A stretch of 64,000 nucleotides of DNA from Streptomyces sp. NBC_00775 (GTDB lineage Bacteria; Actinomycetota; Actinomycetes; Streptomycetales; Streptomycetaceae), in assembly GCF_036347135.1 (NCBI RefSeq), contig NZ_CP108938.1:10912001-10976000 (forward strand), in the 5' to 3' direction. The notes beneath the pieces were generated by a model. That model saw only the letters and a list, made by a program, of their open reading frames with translations. It was not told where the DNA came from and searched no databases. Positions 56,804-64,000 of this stretch are shown here, one piece after another. The translations under genes were made by a program, and so were the position numbers. Each line of letters begins with the position of its first letter. The stretch's first letter is position 1.

Positions 56804-57980
56804 TTGCCTGCCTTGCCCGTTGCCGCCGCCTGCCCGATATCCCTGACCGCCTCGCAAAGGCAGCACCTGAAGAAGGCGGCCTCCGGTCACAAGACCCCTC
56901 ACCAGGCCCGGATCCGGGCGCAGGTGGTGCTGCACGCGGCGTGGGGACACTCCAACGCCCGGATCGCCCGGGAGACGGGCCTGCACCTGGACACGGTGCG
57001 TCGGTGGCGAAACCGGTTCGCCCAGGGCGGCCTGCCGGCCCTGGCCGACGCCAGACGCTCCGGGCGCCCCGCCCGGTTCACCCCGGTGCAGGTCGCCCAG
57101 ACCAAGGCCCTGGCATGCCAGTTACCGGCCGAGACCGGCATCCCGCTGTCGCGCTGGTCGTGCCCCGAACTGGCCGCCGAACTGACGGCGCGCGGCATCA
57201 CCGGCCCCGTCTCGGCGTCCACCGTGCGCCGCTGGCTACGCCAGGACGCGATCAAGCCCTGGCAGTACCAGTCATGGATCTTCATCCGCGACCCGGCCTT
57301 CCGTGCCAAGGCCAAGCGGGTCCTGGAGTTGTACGCCCGCACGTTCGAGGGTGTTCCGCTGGGCGCGGAGGAGTACGTCGTCAGCTCTGACGAAAAGACC
57401 TCCATCCAGGCCAGGTGCCGCTGTCACCCCACCCTGGCCCCCGGAGCGGCCCGCGCCATGCGGGTGAACCACACCTACGGGCGGGGGCGGCGCGCTGGCC
57501 TACCTGGCTGCCTACGACGTCCACCGTGCGAAGGTCTTCGGCCGCACCGAGGCGCGCACCGGCATCGAGCCGTTCATGGCCCTGGTCGCCCAGGTCATGA
57601 GCCAGGAGCCCTACGCCAGTGCTAAACGGGTGTTCTGGATCGTCGACAACGGCTCCTCCCACCGCGGCACGAAAGCCGCCGACCGGCTGGTCGCGGCGTT
57701 CCCGAACGCAGTCCTGGTGCACACCCCTGTCCACGCCTCATGGCTGAACCAGGTGGAGATCTACTTCTCCGTGGTGCAGCGCAAGGTCGTCTCGCCCAAC
57801 GACTTCACCAAGCTGACCCAGGTCAGGGAGCGGCTCCGAGACTTCGAAGACCGCTACAACGCCACGGCACAGCCGTTCCAGTGGAGGTTTACCACCTCCG
57901 AACTGGACGATCTGCTGGCCAGACTCGACCGGCGCACCACCGAACACCAGGAAGAATCCTCCGCCGCCCAGTCAGCCTGA
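56804..57980 (+). pseudogene. IS630-family DDE transposase, frameshifted
   Basis: Frame 1 holds the helix-turn-helix (GHSNARIARETGLHLDTVRR) and DDE Asp 1 in VVSSDEKTSIQARCR. At about 57485, in a G-rich run after NHTYGRG, coding moves to another frame: GALAYLAAYDVHRAKVFGRT, Asp 2 in VFWIVDNGSSHRGTKAADRL and Glu in WLNQVEIYFSVVQRKVVSPN, with a stop at 57978-57980. All catalytic residues exist, but in two frames. IS630 relatives are sometimes thought to use frameshifting, so either a mutation or a programmed event is possible. The TTG start at 56804 is uncertain. Confidence 0.82.
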
Positions 57981-57994
57981 TCAACCCCCGCAGG

Positions 57995-58456
57995 ACTTCC
58001 GGAGCCGACCACTTAAGGCTCGGTGATCTGCTGACGATCCTGCCCGGCGAGGCCGCCGTCCGGGCCGTGACTCCCGGCCCGGACGCAGTGGCAGCCCTGA
58101 CGAACCGCCAGGGCCTGCGCGGCATCATCACCACTGCAGCGGACGGGCCCGGCCCAGACCGCGACGTCGTCTCCCGTTACTCCGCGCCCGCCAGAGGCAT
58201 CCTGGAAGACCCGGCCACGGGCAGCGCCCACACGCTCCTCGCCCCGTACTGGCCGGCGCGACATGGCCGGCGCGACATGCCCACCGGCCTCCCTACATCC
58301 GCGCGCACCGGCCTACTCCGCACCGCAGTACGCGGAGACCGCGTCCACCTCACCGGCCATGCCGTCACCGTGCCGGATGGCACCCTGCACACCCACCGCC
58401 GACGGGCAGATCATGTGCGCAGACGGTGGCCGCAGCCCTGTGCACACAGGCCCTGA
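57995..58456 (+). pseudogene. PhzF-family isomerase, C-terminal part (split gene)
   Basis: The frame reads LRLGDLLTILPGEAAVRAVT, GLRGIITTAADGPGPDRDVV, and the family signature ARGILEDPATGSAHTLLAPY (the DPxTGSAH substrate loop), ending DRVHLTGHAVTVPDGTLHTH. The N-terminal domain with the catalytic Glu is absent here; the missing part matches the fragment at 52930-53100. The gene was interrupted by the 4.9-kb segment between them. Confidence 0.7.
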
Positions 58457-58542
58457 CCGGCAGTATCACGAGCCACGGTCGGAGTACGGGCACCGTTCCA
58501 CTGGAGTGCTGGGGTGTCGCACCACGGATCCCGGGCGTTACT

Positions 58543-58673
<131 letters not shown>

Positions 58674-58687
58674 AACCCCGACTTCGG

Positions 58688-59113
58688 TCAGCAGTTGTAC
58701 GCGTACCAGACCGGCGAGAAGTTGTAGCTGGAGTATCCGTGGATCGTCCCGTTCACCTCGCGGCCCGGAATGCTGCCGATGACGGTGAAGGTGCTGTTCT
58801 TGAACGCGGCGACCGTTCCCACCGTCTGGTTGTTCCAGGCTGATCCGTAGCCGTTCCACTGGGCCAGCCGGTAGTCGCCGCAGACGTAGAGGTCGAAGCG
58901 GGTTCCCTTGAAGTTCGGCTGAGTGTAGAGGCAGAGCCGTCCGTAGGCGCAGTCGCCGCCGTCGCCCCGTGCCGGCACGCCGTCCACTCCCTCGACGGTC
59001 GCTTGCGCATTGTCGCTCCCGCCCGCCGGCGCGGACCAGGCAGGATCGGCGAGAGCGCCGGTGGCCAGCGCCACGGATGCCATGACGAGTGCCGCGCTCT
59101 TGCGGAATCCCAT
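58688..59113 (-). CDS. Secreted peptidase inhibitor family I36-like protein
   Basis: 141 residues: signal peptide ([20 protein letters not shown] to PAWSAPAGG), then a beta/gamma-crystallin-like I36 domain with [40 protein letters not shown] and [14 protein letters not shown]. Four cysteines could form two disulfides. I36 proteins from Streptomyces inhibit metalloproteases or serve as small secreted structural proteins. The ATG at 59113 follows AAGGGC. It is immediately followed by the GGGGTC repeat, which may form a structured 3' end. Confidence 0.87.
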   Translation of the reverse strand: MGFRKSAALVMASVALATGALADPAWSAPAGGSDNAQATVEGVDGVPARGDGGDCAYGRLCLYTQPNFKGTRFDLYVCGDYRLAQWNGYGSAWNNQTVGTVAAFKNSTFTVIGSIPGREVNGTIHGYSSYNFSPVWYAYNC

Positions 59114-59299
59114 GGTGATGCCCTTTCGTTCGCTCTCTGTTCGGTCCGCACGATCGTCGCCCCGCGTATACGGCCCGGACCAACACTTCGAGGAGGATCG
59201 AAGGGCGCCGGGGGTGCTCCGGCGTTTCCCGGCCACACCGGCCCGCCGGCACCGCTGACAGTCATGCCCGCCGGGGCCGCTGACAGTGATGTGGGCAGC

Positions 59300-59722
59300 C
59301 TGTGCGGTGAGCGGGTCGCCGCCCAGGCCCTCGCGATTCTGAACGGCGACGCCGAACAGGTCGCCGACGCCATCCAGGTCCAAGTCAACGAGGCCGAGTT
59401 GAGCACCGGACAACGTCATCGCGCCGACCTGCGTGTCCGCTACCTGCGCACCAAGAACGAGTACCTGCACTACGATCAGGCGCTCGCGAACGGCTGGCCC
59501 ATCGCCACGGGCATCATCGAGGGCGCCGCCCGGCATCTGATCGCCGACCGCCTCGATATCAGCGGGGCCCGCTGGGGACTCGACGGCGCCGAGGCCGTCC
59601 TGAAACTCCGCGCCGTCACCGCCAACGGCGACCTTTCAACCTACCGGCAGTACCACCTCACGCAGGAACACGGAGGCCTCTACCCGTCCTGCGACCAGGG
59701 AAGATACGCCCTCACCGCCTGA
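59300..59722 (+). pseudogene. ISKra4-family transposase, C-terminal fragment
   Basis: About 140 residues: AAQALAILNGDAEQVADAIQ, VRYLRTKNEYLHYDQALANG, WPIATGIIEGAARHLIADRL and DISGARWGLDGAEAVLKLRA, with the tail YRQYHLTQEHGGLYPS. This is the conserved C-terminal third of ISKra4 transposases, including the Glu in IIEGA. The N-terminal two thirds are missing; the sequence before about 59280 is the promoter region of the inhibitor gene. Confidence 0.78.
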
Positions 59723-59780
59723 TTCGTACCGCACTTCGCCGAGCATGGACACGAGACGCCGCGTCTTGATCCAATAGGGG

Positions 59781-60338
59781 ATGACCTCATTCTGGAACGG
59801 CAAACGGATACGTCTGCGCGGTATTGAGCCTGACGACTGGACGGCGTTCATGCAGTTCGCCGAGGACGAGGAGCGGATGGGTGACCTGCTGAATCCGCCC
59901 CGGTCCGCAGAGAGCTTCCGTGGCTGGGCGAAGGAACAGGCCACCTCCAAGTCCGACGGCGACTGCTTCGGGTTGGCCATCGAATCCGTCGAAACAGGGG
60001 AAGTGGTCGGTGCTGTCGGCTCGCACCATGCCGACCCACGGATGGGCTGGTTCGAGTACGGCGTCACGATCGGCGCTGAGCACCGCCGCAAAGGCTATGC
60101 TGCAGAAGCTGTCGTGCTGCTGTTGCGCTTCATGTTCGCCGAGCGGCGCTATCACAAGTGCGAAGCACGGATCTTCGCCCACAACGAGGCATCGCTGGAG
60201 CTTCATCGACGGCTCGGGTTCGTCGAGGAAGGCCGCCTGCGCGACCACGTCTTCCTCGCTGGCCACCACCGCGACCTCCTCATGATGGGCATACTCGCCG
60301 ACGAGTTCGCCCAACTGCACTCGATAGACGGCCTTTAA
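59781..60338 (+). CDS. GNAT-family N-acetyltransferase (RimJ-like)
   Basis: 185 residues: RIRLRGIEPDDWTAFMQFAE, ETGEVVGAVGSHHADPRMGW, the acetyl-CoA pyrophosphate loop IGAEHRRKGYAAEAVVLLLR, and ARIFAHNEASLELHRRLGFV with EEGRLRDHVFLAGHHRDLLM. The order matches RimJ/SpeG-type acetyltransferases acting on protein N-termini, polyamines or antibiotics; the substrate is unknown. The ATG at 59781 is behind AATAGGGG. It stands alone between two IS fragments. Confidence 0.9.
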   Translation: MTSFWNGKRIRLRGIEPDDWTAFMQFAEDEERMGDLLNPPRSAESFRGWAKEQATSKSDGDCFGLAIESVETGEVVGAVGSHHADPRMGWFEYGVTIGAEHRRKGYAAEAVVLLLRFMFAERRYHKCEARIFAHNEASLELHRRLGFVEEGRLRDHVFLAGHHRDLLMMGILADEFAQLHSIDGL

Positions 60339-60393
60339 GCAGGAGCGCGGACGACATCACAGCCCGTCCGCTCAGGTCCCTGCAGGAGAGCTA

Positions 60394-62104
60394 GGCTCAT
60401 ACAAGATTTTCGTAGCCGGTGATCGTCCAGAGGTCGTCGTTGGCGGGTCGTTGGAGGCTGCGGCGGGAGTGGGCGACGAGGATGACGCGCTTGCGGAGTA
60501 GCCGGATGCCGGCCCTGCCCGCCATCTGGCGTTTGACCAGTTTCAGGTCCGTGACCCGGCCCTCCGCCACCCCTGAACTGTGCGGGAGGGTCACGCCGGC
60601 CCGGACTGCGTCGAGGTCGTCGAGCAGACCGGCGGCATAGCGGGTCAGCTGGGCGATCCCGTCCATCTTGGTCTGGGTGATCCAGAGGTCGAGCAGATCG
60701 CTGCGCTTCTTGGCGAAGACGTTCGCGAAGGAACGGATGCGGTTGGAGAGGGTGGTCAGTTCCGGGCAGCGTTCCAGCAGTTGCTTCAGGAAGGTGCGCT
60801 GGTCCTCGTCCAGGCGGTCCGGGCGGGACATCAGCAGCCGGGAGACTTCGAAGGCACTGCGGGCCGGTGCAGGTGGGGGCAGGCCGGCGTCCAGAGCATC
60901 GCGGTGCAAGGACACGTAGAGGCGGACGGTGGCCTCGCTGCCGGGAAAGCCACGGGCGGCGACGTCTCGGAACAGGGCGGCGATGTTGTGCTCGCCCTCG
61001 GCCCACCGCCGGTGCAGATAGCCCTGGTAGGGGGCGAGGATGCCGGCCCTCTTGGGCCAGGTCGGGGCGACTTGCTGCCAGGTTGCGGCGCGCGCGTAGC
61101 GCCGGACGGCGTTGCGGTCGAGGGCCAGGTGACGGGCGATGGCCCGCAGCGCCATCCCCTCGTCCAGCAGGCTGTGCACGGCGGCGTGCAGACGGCGCGT
61201 GCGGGCGGCGGTCAGACCACCCGGCACCGCGGCCGTGGTCGCATCCGGCCCGGGCTCGGGGAGACAGCCTCGGTGGGCCGCGACGACCTCGTAGACCTTG
61301 CGCCCGAGCCCCTGCCACAGGTGGAAACGGTCGCTGACCTGGATCGCCTCGGGCGCACCCGCGCTGAACGCGGCGCGGTAGGTCTGCGAACCGTCCCGGC
61401 AGACCACCTCGATCCCCGGGTGCGCGCGTAACCAGGTGGCCAGCAGCTCGGCGCTGCGTGTGTCCCACACGTCGACCGGCAGCCGGCTCTCCGCATCGAC
61501 CACGAGCGTCCCGTAGCGGCGGGAGCGCCGCAGCGCGAAGTCGTCGACCGCAAGCACGCTCAGCCTGGGCAGCGGCGGATCGGGCACCCTCATCACGCAG
61601 TTGAGCAGCGTGGCCCAGCTCAGCGCCTGATGAAGGTGGTGCAGCAGACGGGAACCGGCCTTGCCCGCCAGAGCCACGCCGACCGCGGTCGCCACGGCTT
61701 GCAGGGCCGGGGTCCGCCGCTGGTAACGCACCGTCAAGCCGTTCACCTGCTCGGCGAACGTCGTCTTGGGCACGACAGGTTCTCGCAGTAAAGACGCCGC
61801 ACCGTCAGATCGATGCGTACGGGCCAGCCGCCGACCGCCTCGTCAGTGACATGCCGCTGGTAACTGCTGTGCGGCCACGCGGACTTCTGCCCGCACCCCG
61901 TACACGGCGCCGGGCCGTCCCGAGTATGCGCGCAGACGACCACGACGCCGTCGACAACCATGACCGACTCGACGGCCACGGAGGCGAGTTGCGGTAGCAG
62001 GAGGTACAAGACTTCATTCGACATGCCCCAGCATCTCGCCGTAAGGGCACCAGGTCACGCTCCCGGACCGAGCGATCACCGGCTACGAAAATCTTGTATG
62101 AGCC
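60394..62104. mobile_element. ISL3-family element with perfect 32-bp terminal repeats and 8-bp target duplication
   Basis: The left repeat 60394-60425 (starting GGCTCATACAAGATTTTC) and the right repeat 62073-62104 are exact inverse copies. GAGAGCTA occurs at 60386-60393 and again at 62105-62112, an 8-bp target duplication as expected for ISL3. Length 1711 bp. The transposase is the only gene and carries a frameshift. The intact ends and duplication indicate a recent insertion. Confidence 0.93.
60397..62024 (-). pseudogene. ISL3-family transposase, one-base frameshift in the zinc finger
   Basis: Frame 1 from the ATG at 62024 encodes EVLYLLLPQLASVAVESVMV and the zinc-finger cysteines PCTGCGQKS and LYCENLSCP, then reads RRRSPSR and stops. 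Frame 2 continues KTTFAEQVNGLTVRYQRRTP, the catalytic Asp in LSVLAVDDFALRRSRRYGTL, GIEVVCRDGSQTYRAAFSAG and SDRFHLWQGLGRKVYEVV, and the last acidic region HSSGVAEGRVTDLKLVKRQM. One C appears missing in TGCCCAAG at about 61770. The rest is full-length. The stop lies inside the left terminal repeat. Confidence 0.88.
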
Positions 62105-62171
62105 GAGAGCTACACCCAACCCCGCCTCCCCCAAGCGGCGGTTGCATGAACCAGCCCACGGGCAGGTCGGT

Positions 62172-62591
62172 TCAGGTCAACACCGTGTCGTCTGTCCACG
62201 CCGAGATCTGCGCGGCACCCCGCCGGACAGTTTCTTCCTGGTCCCGGGCGAGCTTCCCGCAGGCCGCTGCGACATCCGGCACACCGTCCGGTCCCACGAG
62301 CGCGTCATGCACCCCGGTCTGCAGCCAGTCAGCCTGGTTGCCGTCAGCTTCGACAACCGCGAGAGCGATGAGCCTCACGGCGGCCGCCGTCCCCTCTCGG
62401 GCCAGGGCCTCTGCCGTCTGTCGCGTCACCGCAGTGTCCTCGACATCCAGCAGCAGCCCCACCAGCACTTCCTCAGCTTCAGGAACATCAGCGAAGGAAG
62501 CAAGGTCACGCCCAGCGCGAGCACGTTGCGTCCACGAAGGAGACGACGCCTCAGCCAAGGCCGCCTCCAACCCACCCATCATCTCTGGCAC
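62172..62591 (-). CDS. HEAT-like helical repeat protein
   Basis: 139 residues of alternating helices: RAGRDLASFADVPEAEEVLV, VEDTAVTRQTAEALAREGTA, NQADWLQTGVHDALVG and GKLARDQEETVRRGAAQISA, resembling HEAT/ARM-type repeats. In streptomycetes such small proteins occur near toxin immunity or regulatory loci; the function is unknown. The start is taken at the ATG at 62591 (another ATG three codons later is possible). The gene lies just outside the ISL3 element. Confidence 0.65.
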   Translation of the reverse strand: MPEMMGGLEAALAEASSPSWTQRARAGRDLASFADVPEAEEVLVGLLLDVEDTAVTRQTAEALAREGTAAAVRLIALAVVEADGNQADWLQTGVHDALVGPDGVPDVAAACGKLARDQEETVRRGAAQISAWTDDTVLT

Positions 62592-62603
62592 GACCAGACA
62601 GTC

Positions 62604-62995
62604 TCATGCCCCGCGAAGAAGATCGAAGCTTGGGCCAGACCTGACTACACGCGTGACGAAGAACGATTGAGGCACCCCGTCCCGACAGCCCTGACCGTGA
62701 ACCCGGTCGGAAGGCGCTCCGACCGAAGTGGACCCCACGGCCGGCGGCAGCCACCGCCAGGCCATCGCGCCCCGGGCATCCAACACCTCAGCCACCGAAC
62801 GCGGATGAGCAGACGTCAGCCAGCCGCAGGCATCCAGGCCTACCGGCGCCGAGCGGGGCCTGGCGGCCAGCGGCAGCTGGCGCCGTCGGGTGCCGCGGCC
62901 GTGGTGACGGACCCGCAGGCCGGCGGGCAGTAAACGCAGGGCGGAGCGGGACACGCCGGTGCCGGAGGGGCAGACCAGTACACGAGCCGTCAGCC
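62604..62995 (-). pseudogene. Possible IS5-like transposase N-terminal remnant
   Basis: The segment RVLVCPSGTGVSRSALRLLP followed by AGLRVRHHG and basic residues recalls the start of a common actinobacterial IS5-type transposase (VYPSG-x-VS-x-x-x-LR-x-L). The remainder is garbled. Low confidence. No other gene is seen in 62592-63088. Confidence 0.3.
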
Positions 62996-63088
62996 TGACC
63001 GGTAGGCCCACACGGCAGGTAACAGACCGTTCACCGGCGTGTGGACCGAAATCGCCCGCCGTGGAACACCCTCGCGGCGCGCCCGGGC

Positions 63089-63808
63089 CTACCCACCAGC
63101 GGCGAAGCGGGCCCTCCACAGGTCGCGGAGCAACGCGATCTCGGCCATGTGATGGATGAATTCTAGGCTGGTCGACGACAGCACACCGCTGTACGGATAG
63201 TCGCAGTCGTTGCTGTACGGGTACTGCGAGAAGCCGACCGTGTCGAGCTGCTCCTCGGTGACGGTGGCGACGCTCTCGCGCCAGCGGTCGATCACCGCCC
63301 AGAACCGATCGAGCGTCAACGCGGCGGAGGGGGCGAAGTCGACCATCAGCTTCGGATCCTGCCGCCGCTCACCGAAGGTCCACTCCCATGCACCCGCGAA
63401 CTGGAAGTGCAGGTGTCCCAGCCGCCACGCGATGGTCGTGATCGGCGTCGCGTCGGGCTCCGGGGCGCCGGTGCGGGCGAGGATCTGCTCGACCCGCTCG
63501 ACACTCACACTCCAGTCATCGGCGATCTTGGCAACGGTCATGCCACCGGCGGCCTGCCGGGCCACCTCGGCGTACTCATGTGCCGGGATGTCCGCAGCGC
63601 CCAGGTCGAGCACCCACTCACCCGGCCCGAACGCCCTGGGCGTCACCGCCTCGCCCCGGCGCCGGATGGACCAGCAACCGGGCACCGGCTCCCACAGGTA
63701 CTCCTCGTCGCCGAGCTCCGTCAGCCGCACCTGGGCCATCTCCCTGGCCTGGTCGAACTGGCCGAGCAACAAGCCCAAACGGTCGGCCCGCGCGCCCTCG
63801 GTCTCCAT
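63089..63808 (-). CDS. DinB-like protein
   Basis: 239 residues with a four-helix-bundle pattern: RLGLLLGQFDQAREMAQVRL, DEEYLWEPVPGCWSIRRRGE, TTIAWRLGHLHFQFAGAWEW and TSLEFIHHMAEIALLRDLWR. Histidines in GHLH and FIHHMAE fit the metal site of DinB/DUF664-type proteins, often thiol S-transferases. A central insert (AEVARQAAGGMTVAKIADDW) looks like an HTH-like loop. The start is the ATG at 63808. Confidence 0.78.
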   Translation of the reverse strand: METEGARADRLGLLLGQFDQAREMAQVRLTELGDEEYLWEPVPGCWSIRRRGEAVTPRAFGPGEWVLDLGAADIPAHEYAEVARQAAGGMTVAKIADDWSVSVERVEQILARTGAPEPDATPITTIAWRLGHLHFQFAGAWEWTFGERRQDPKLMVDFAPSAALTLDRFWAVIDRWRESVATVTEEQLDTVGFSQYPYSNDCDYPYSGVLSSTSLEFIHHMAEIALLRDLWRARFAAGG

Positions 63809-64000
63809 GCCTTACCCCCAACGTGGTCGTCTCTCACACCTCACTGCGCTCAGGCGGAAGGTAACGGCTCACCGCACGGGGCGCGACCGATTTCCCCGCC
63901 CACGAAGCGGTGCGGCACCACCCGCATCGCCGCACTCGGTCAGACCGTCCTCACCCTCCACGTGACCTGCTCAAGCTGAGGGTTGGAAAGGGAATCAGCC
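63809..64000. other. No gene recognised at the window edge
   Basis: No supported frame and no repeat. It should contain the promoter of the DinB-like gene. Confidence 0.4.

Noticed and set aside
53108..57980. Composite transposon carrying TetR and SDR
   Set aside because: The two flanking transposases belong to different families and no common ends were found, so joint transposition is unsupported.

Overview
This window is high-GC actinobacterial DNA and almost certainly from a Streptomyces. The evidence is the strong G/C bias at third codon positions, GTG starts behind AGGAGG-type ribosome sites, secreted CAZymes that match the Streptomyces lividans XlnA and CE4 types, and insertion sequences of the IS701, ISL3, IS630, ISAs1, ISKra4 and IS200/IS605 families. 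The number of broken genes and IS remnants is typical of an unstable chromosome arm or another accessory region. No tRNA, rRNA or CRISPR array was seen.

Layout. 1-5.2 kb: a PemK/MazF-type toxin, a frameshifted IS701 transposase, a pyridoxamine-phosphate-oxidase-like protein, the remnant of a TniA/TniB-like transposon, and IS200/IS605 copy 1. 5.2-7.3 kb: an IS-truncated ABC sugar-binding lipoprotein divergent from a LacI-family regulator (BxlE/BxlR-like). 7.3-8.3 kb: gene debris (SMI1/KNR4 and OsmC fragments). 8.4-29.1 kb: a lignocellulose island with a GH62 arabinofuranosidase, GH10 xylanase (xlnA type), frameshifted GH29 fucosidase, CE1 feruloyl esterase, CE4 acetyl xylan esterase, GH9 cellulase, a second GH10 xylanase with CBM3, and a GH48-GH12-GH6 run, all three with fn3+CBM3 tails. 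Two operator classes are visible. CebR/CelR boxes (TGGGAGCGCTCCCA) lie upstream of GH9 and GH10-CBM3, and CGAAA/TTTCG palindromes lie upstream of the sugar-binding gene, GH62 and probably xlnA and CE4. Together these genes would strip side chains from xylan, cut xylan and depolymerise cellulose. The local oligosaccharide importer is truncated.

29.1-36.6 kb: IS debris (ISAs1, ISL3), two paralogous TetR regulators, a DHA2-type MFS exporter, IS200/IS605 copy 2, and a shared AAACCGATCGGTTT-type operator repeated at the TetR1, MFS/TetR2 and NmrA promoters. 36.6-47.4 kb: small-molecule and stress genes (NmrA-like, SnoaL-like/HxlR pair, PQQ-like lipoprotein, XRE/SDR pair, SRPBCC/XRE-cupin pair, LysR remnant/NmrA pair) mixed with pseudogenes. 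47.7-49.6 kb: IS200/IS605 copy 3, the only copy with both genes intact.

49.9-64 kb: an ArsR-type regulator with its palindromic operator and a decapitated MFS gene, a VWA-domain protein, a PhzF gene split into halves about 4.9 kb apart by an NF041680-type IS, a TetR/SDR pair and an IS630, then a 21-copy CCCGAC microsatellite (GGGGTC on the other strand), a secreted I36-type peptidase inhibitor, an ISKra4 fragment, a GNAT acetyltransferase, an ISL3 element with 32-bp terminal repeats and an 8-bp target duplication, a HEAT-like protein and a DinB-like protein. Single-base frameshifts are unusually frequent across the window. They may be real decay or sequencing error.
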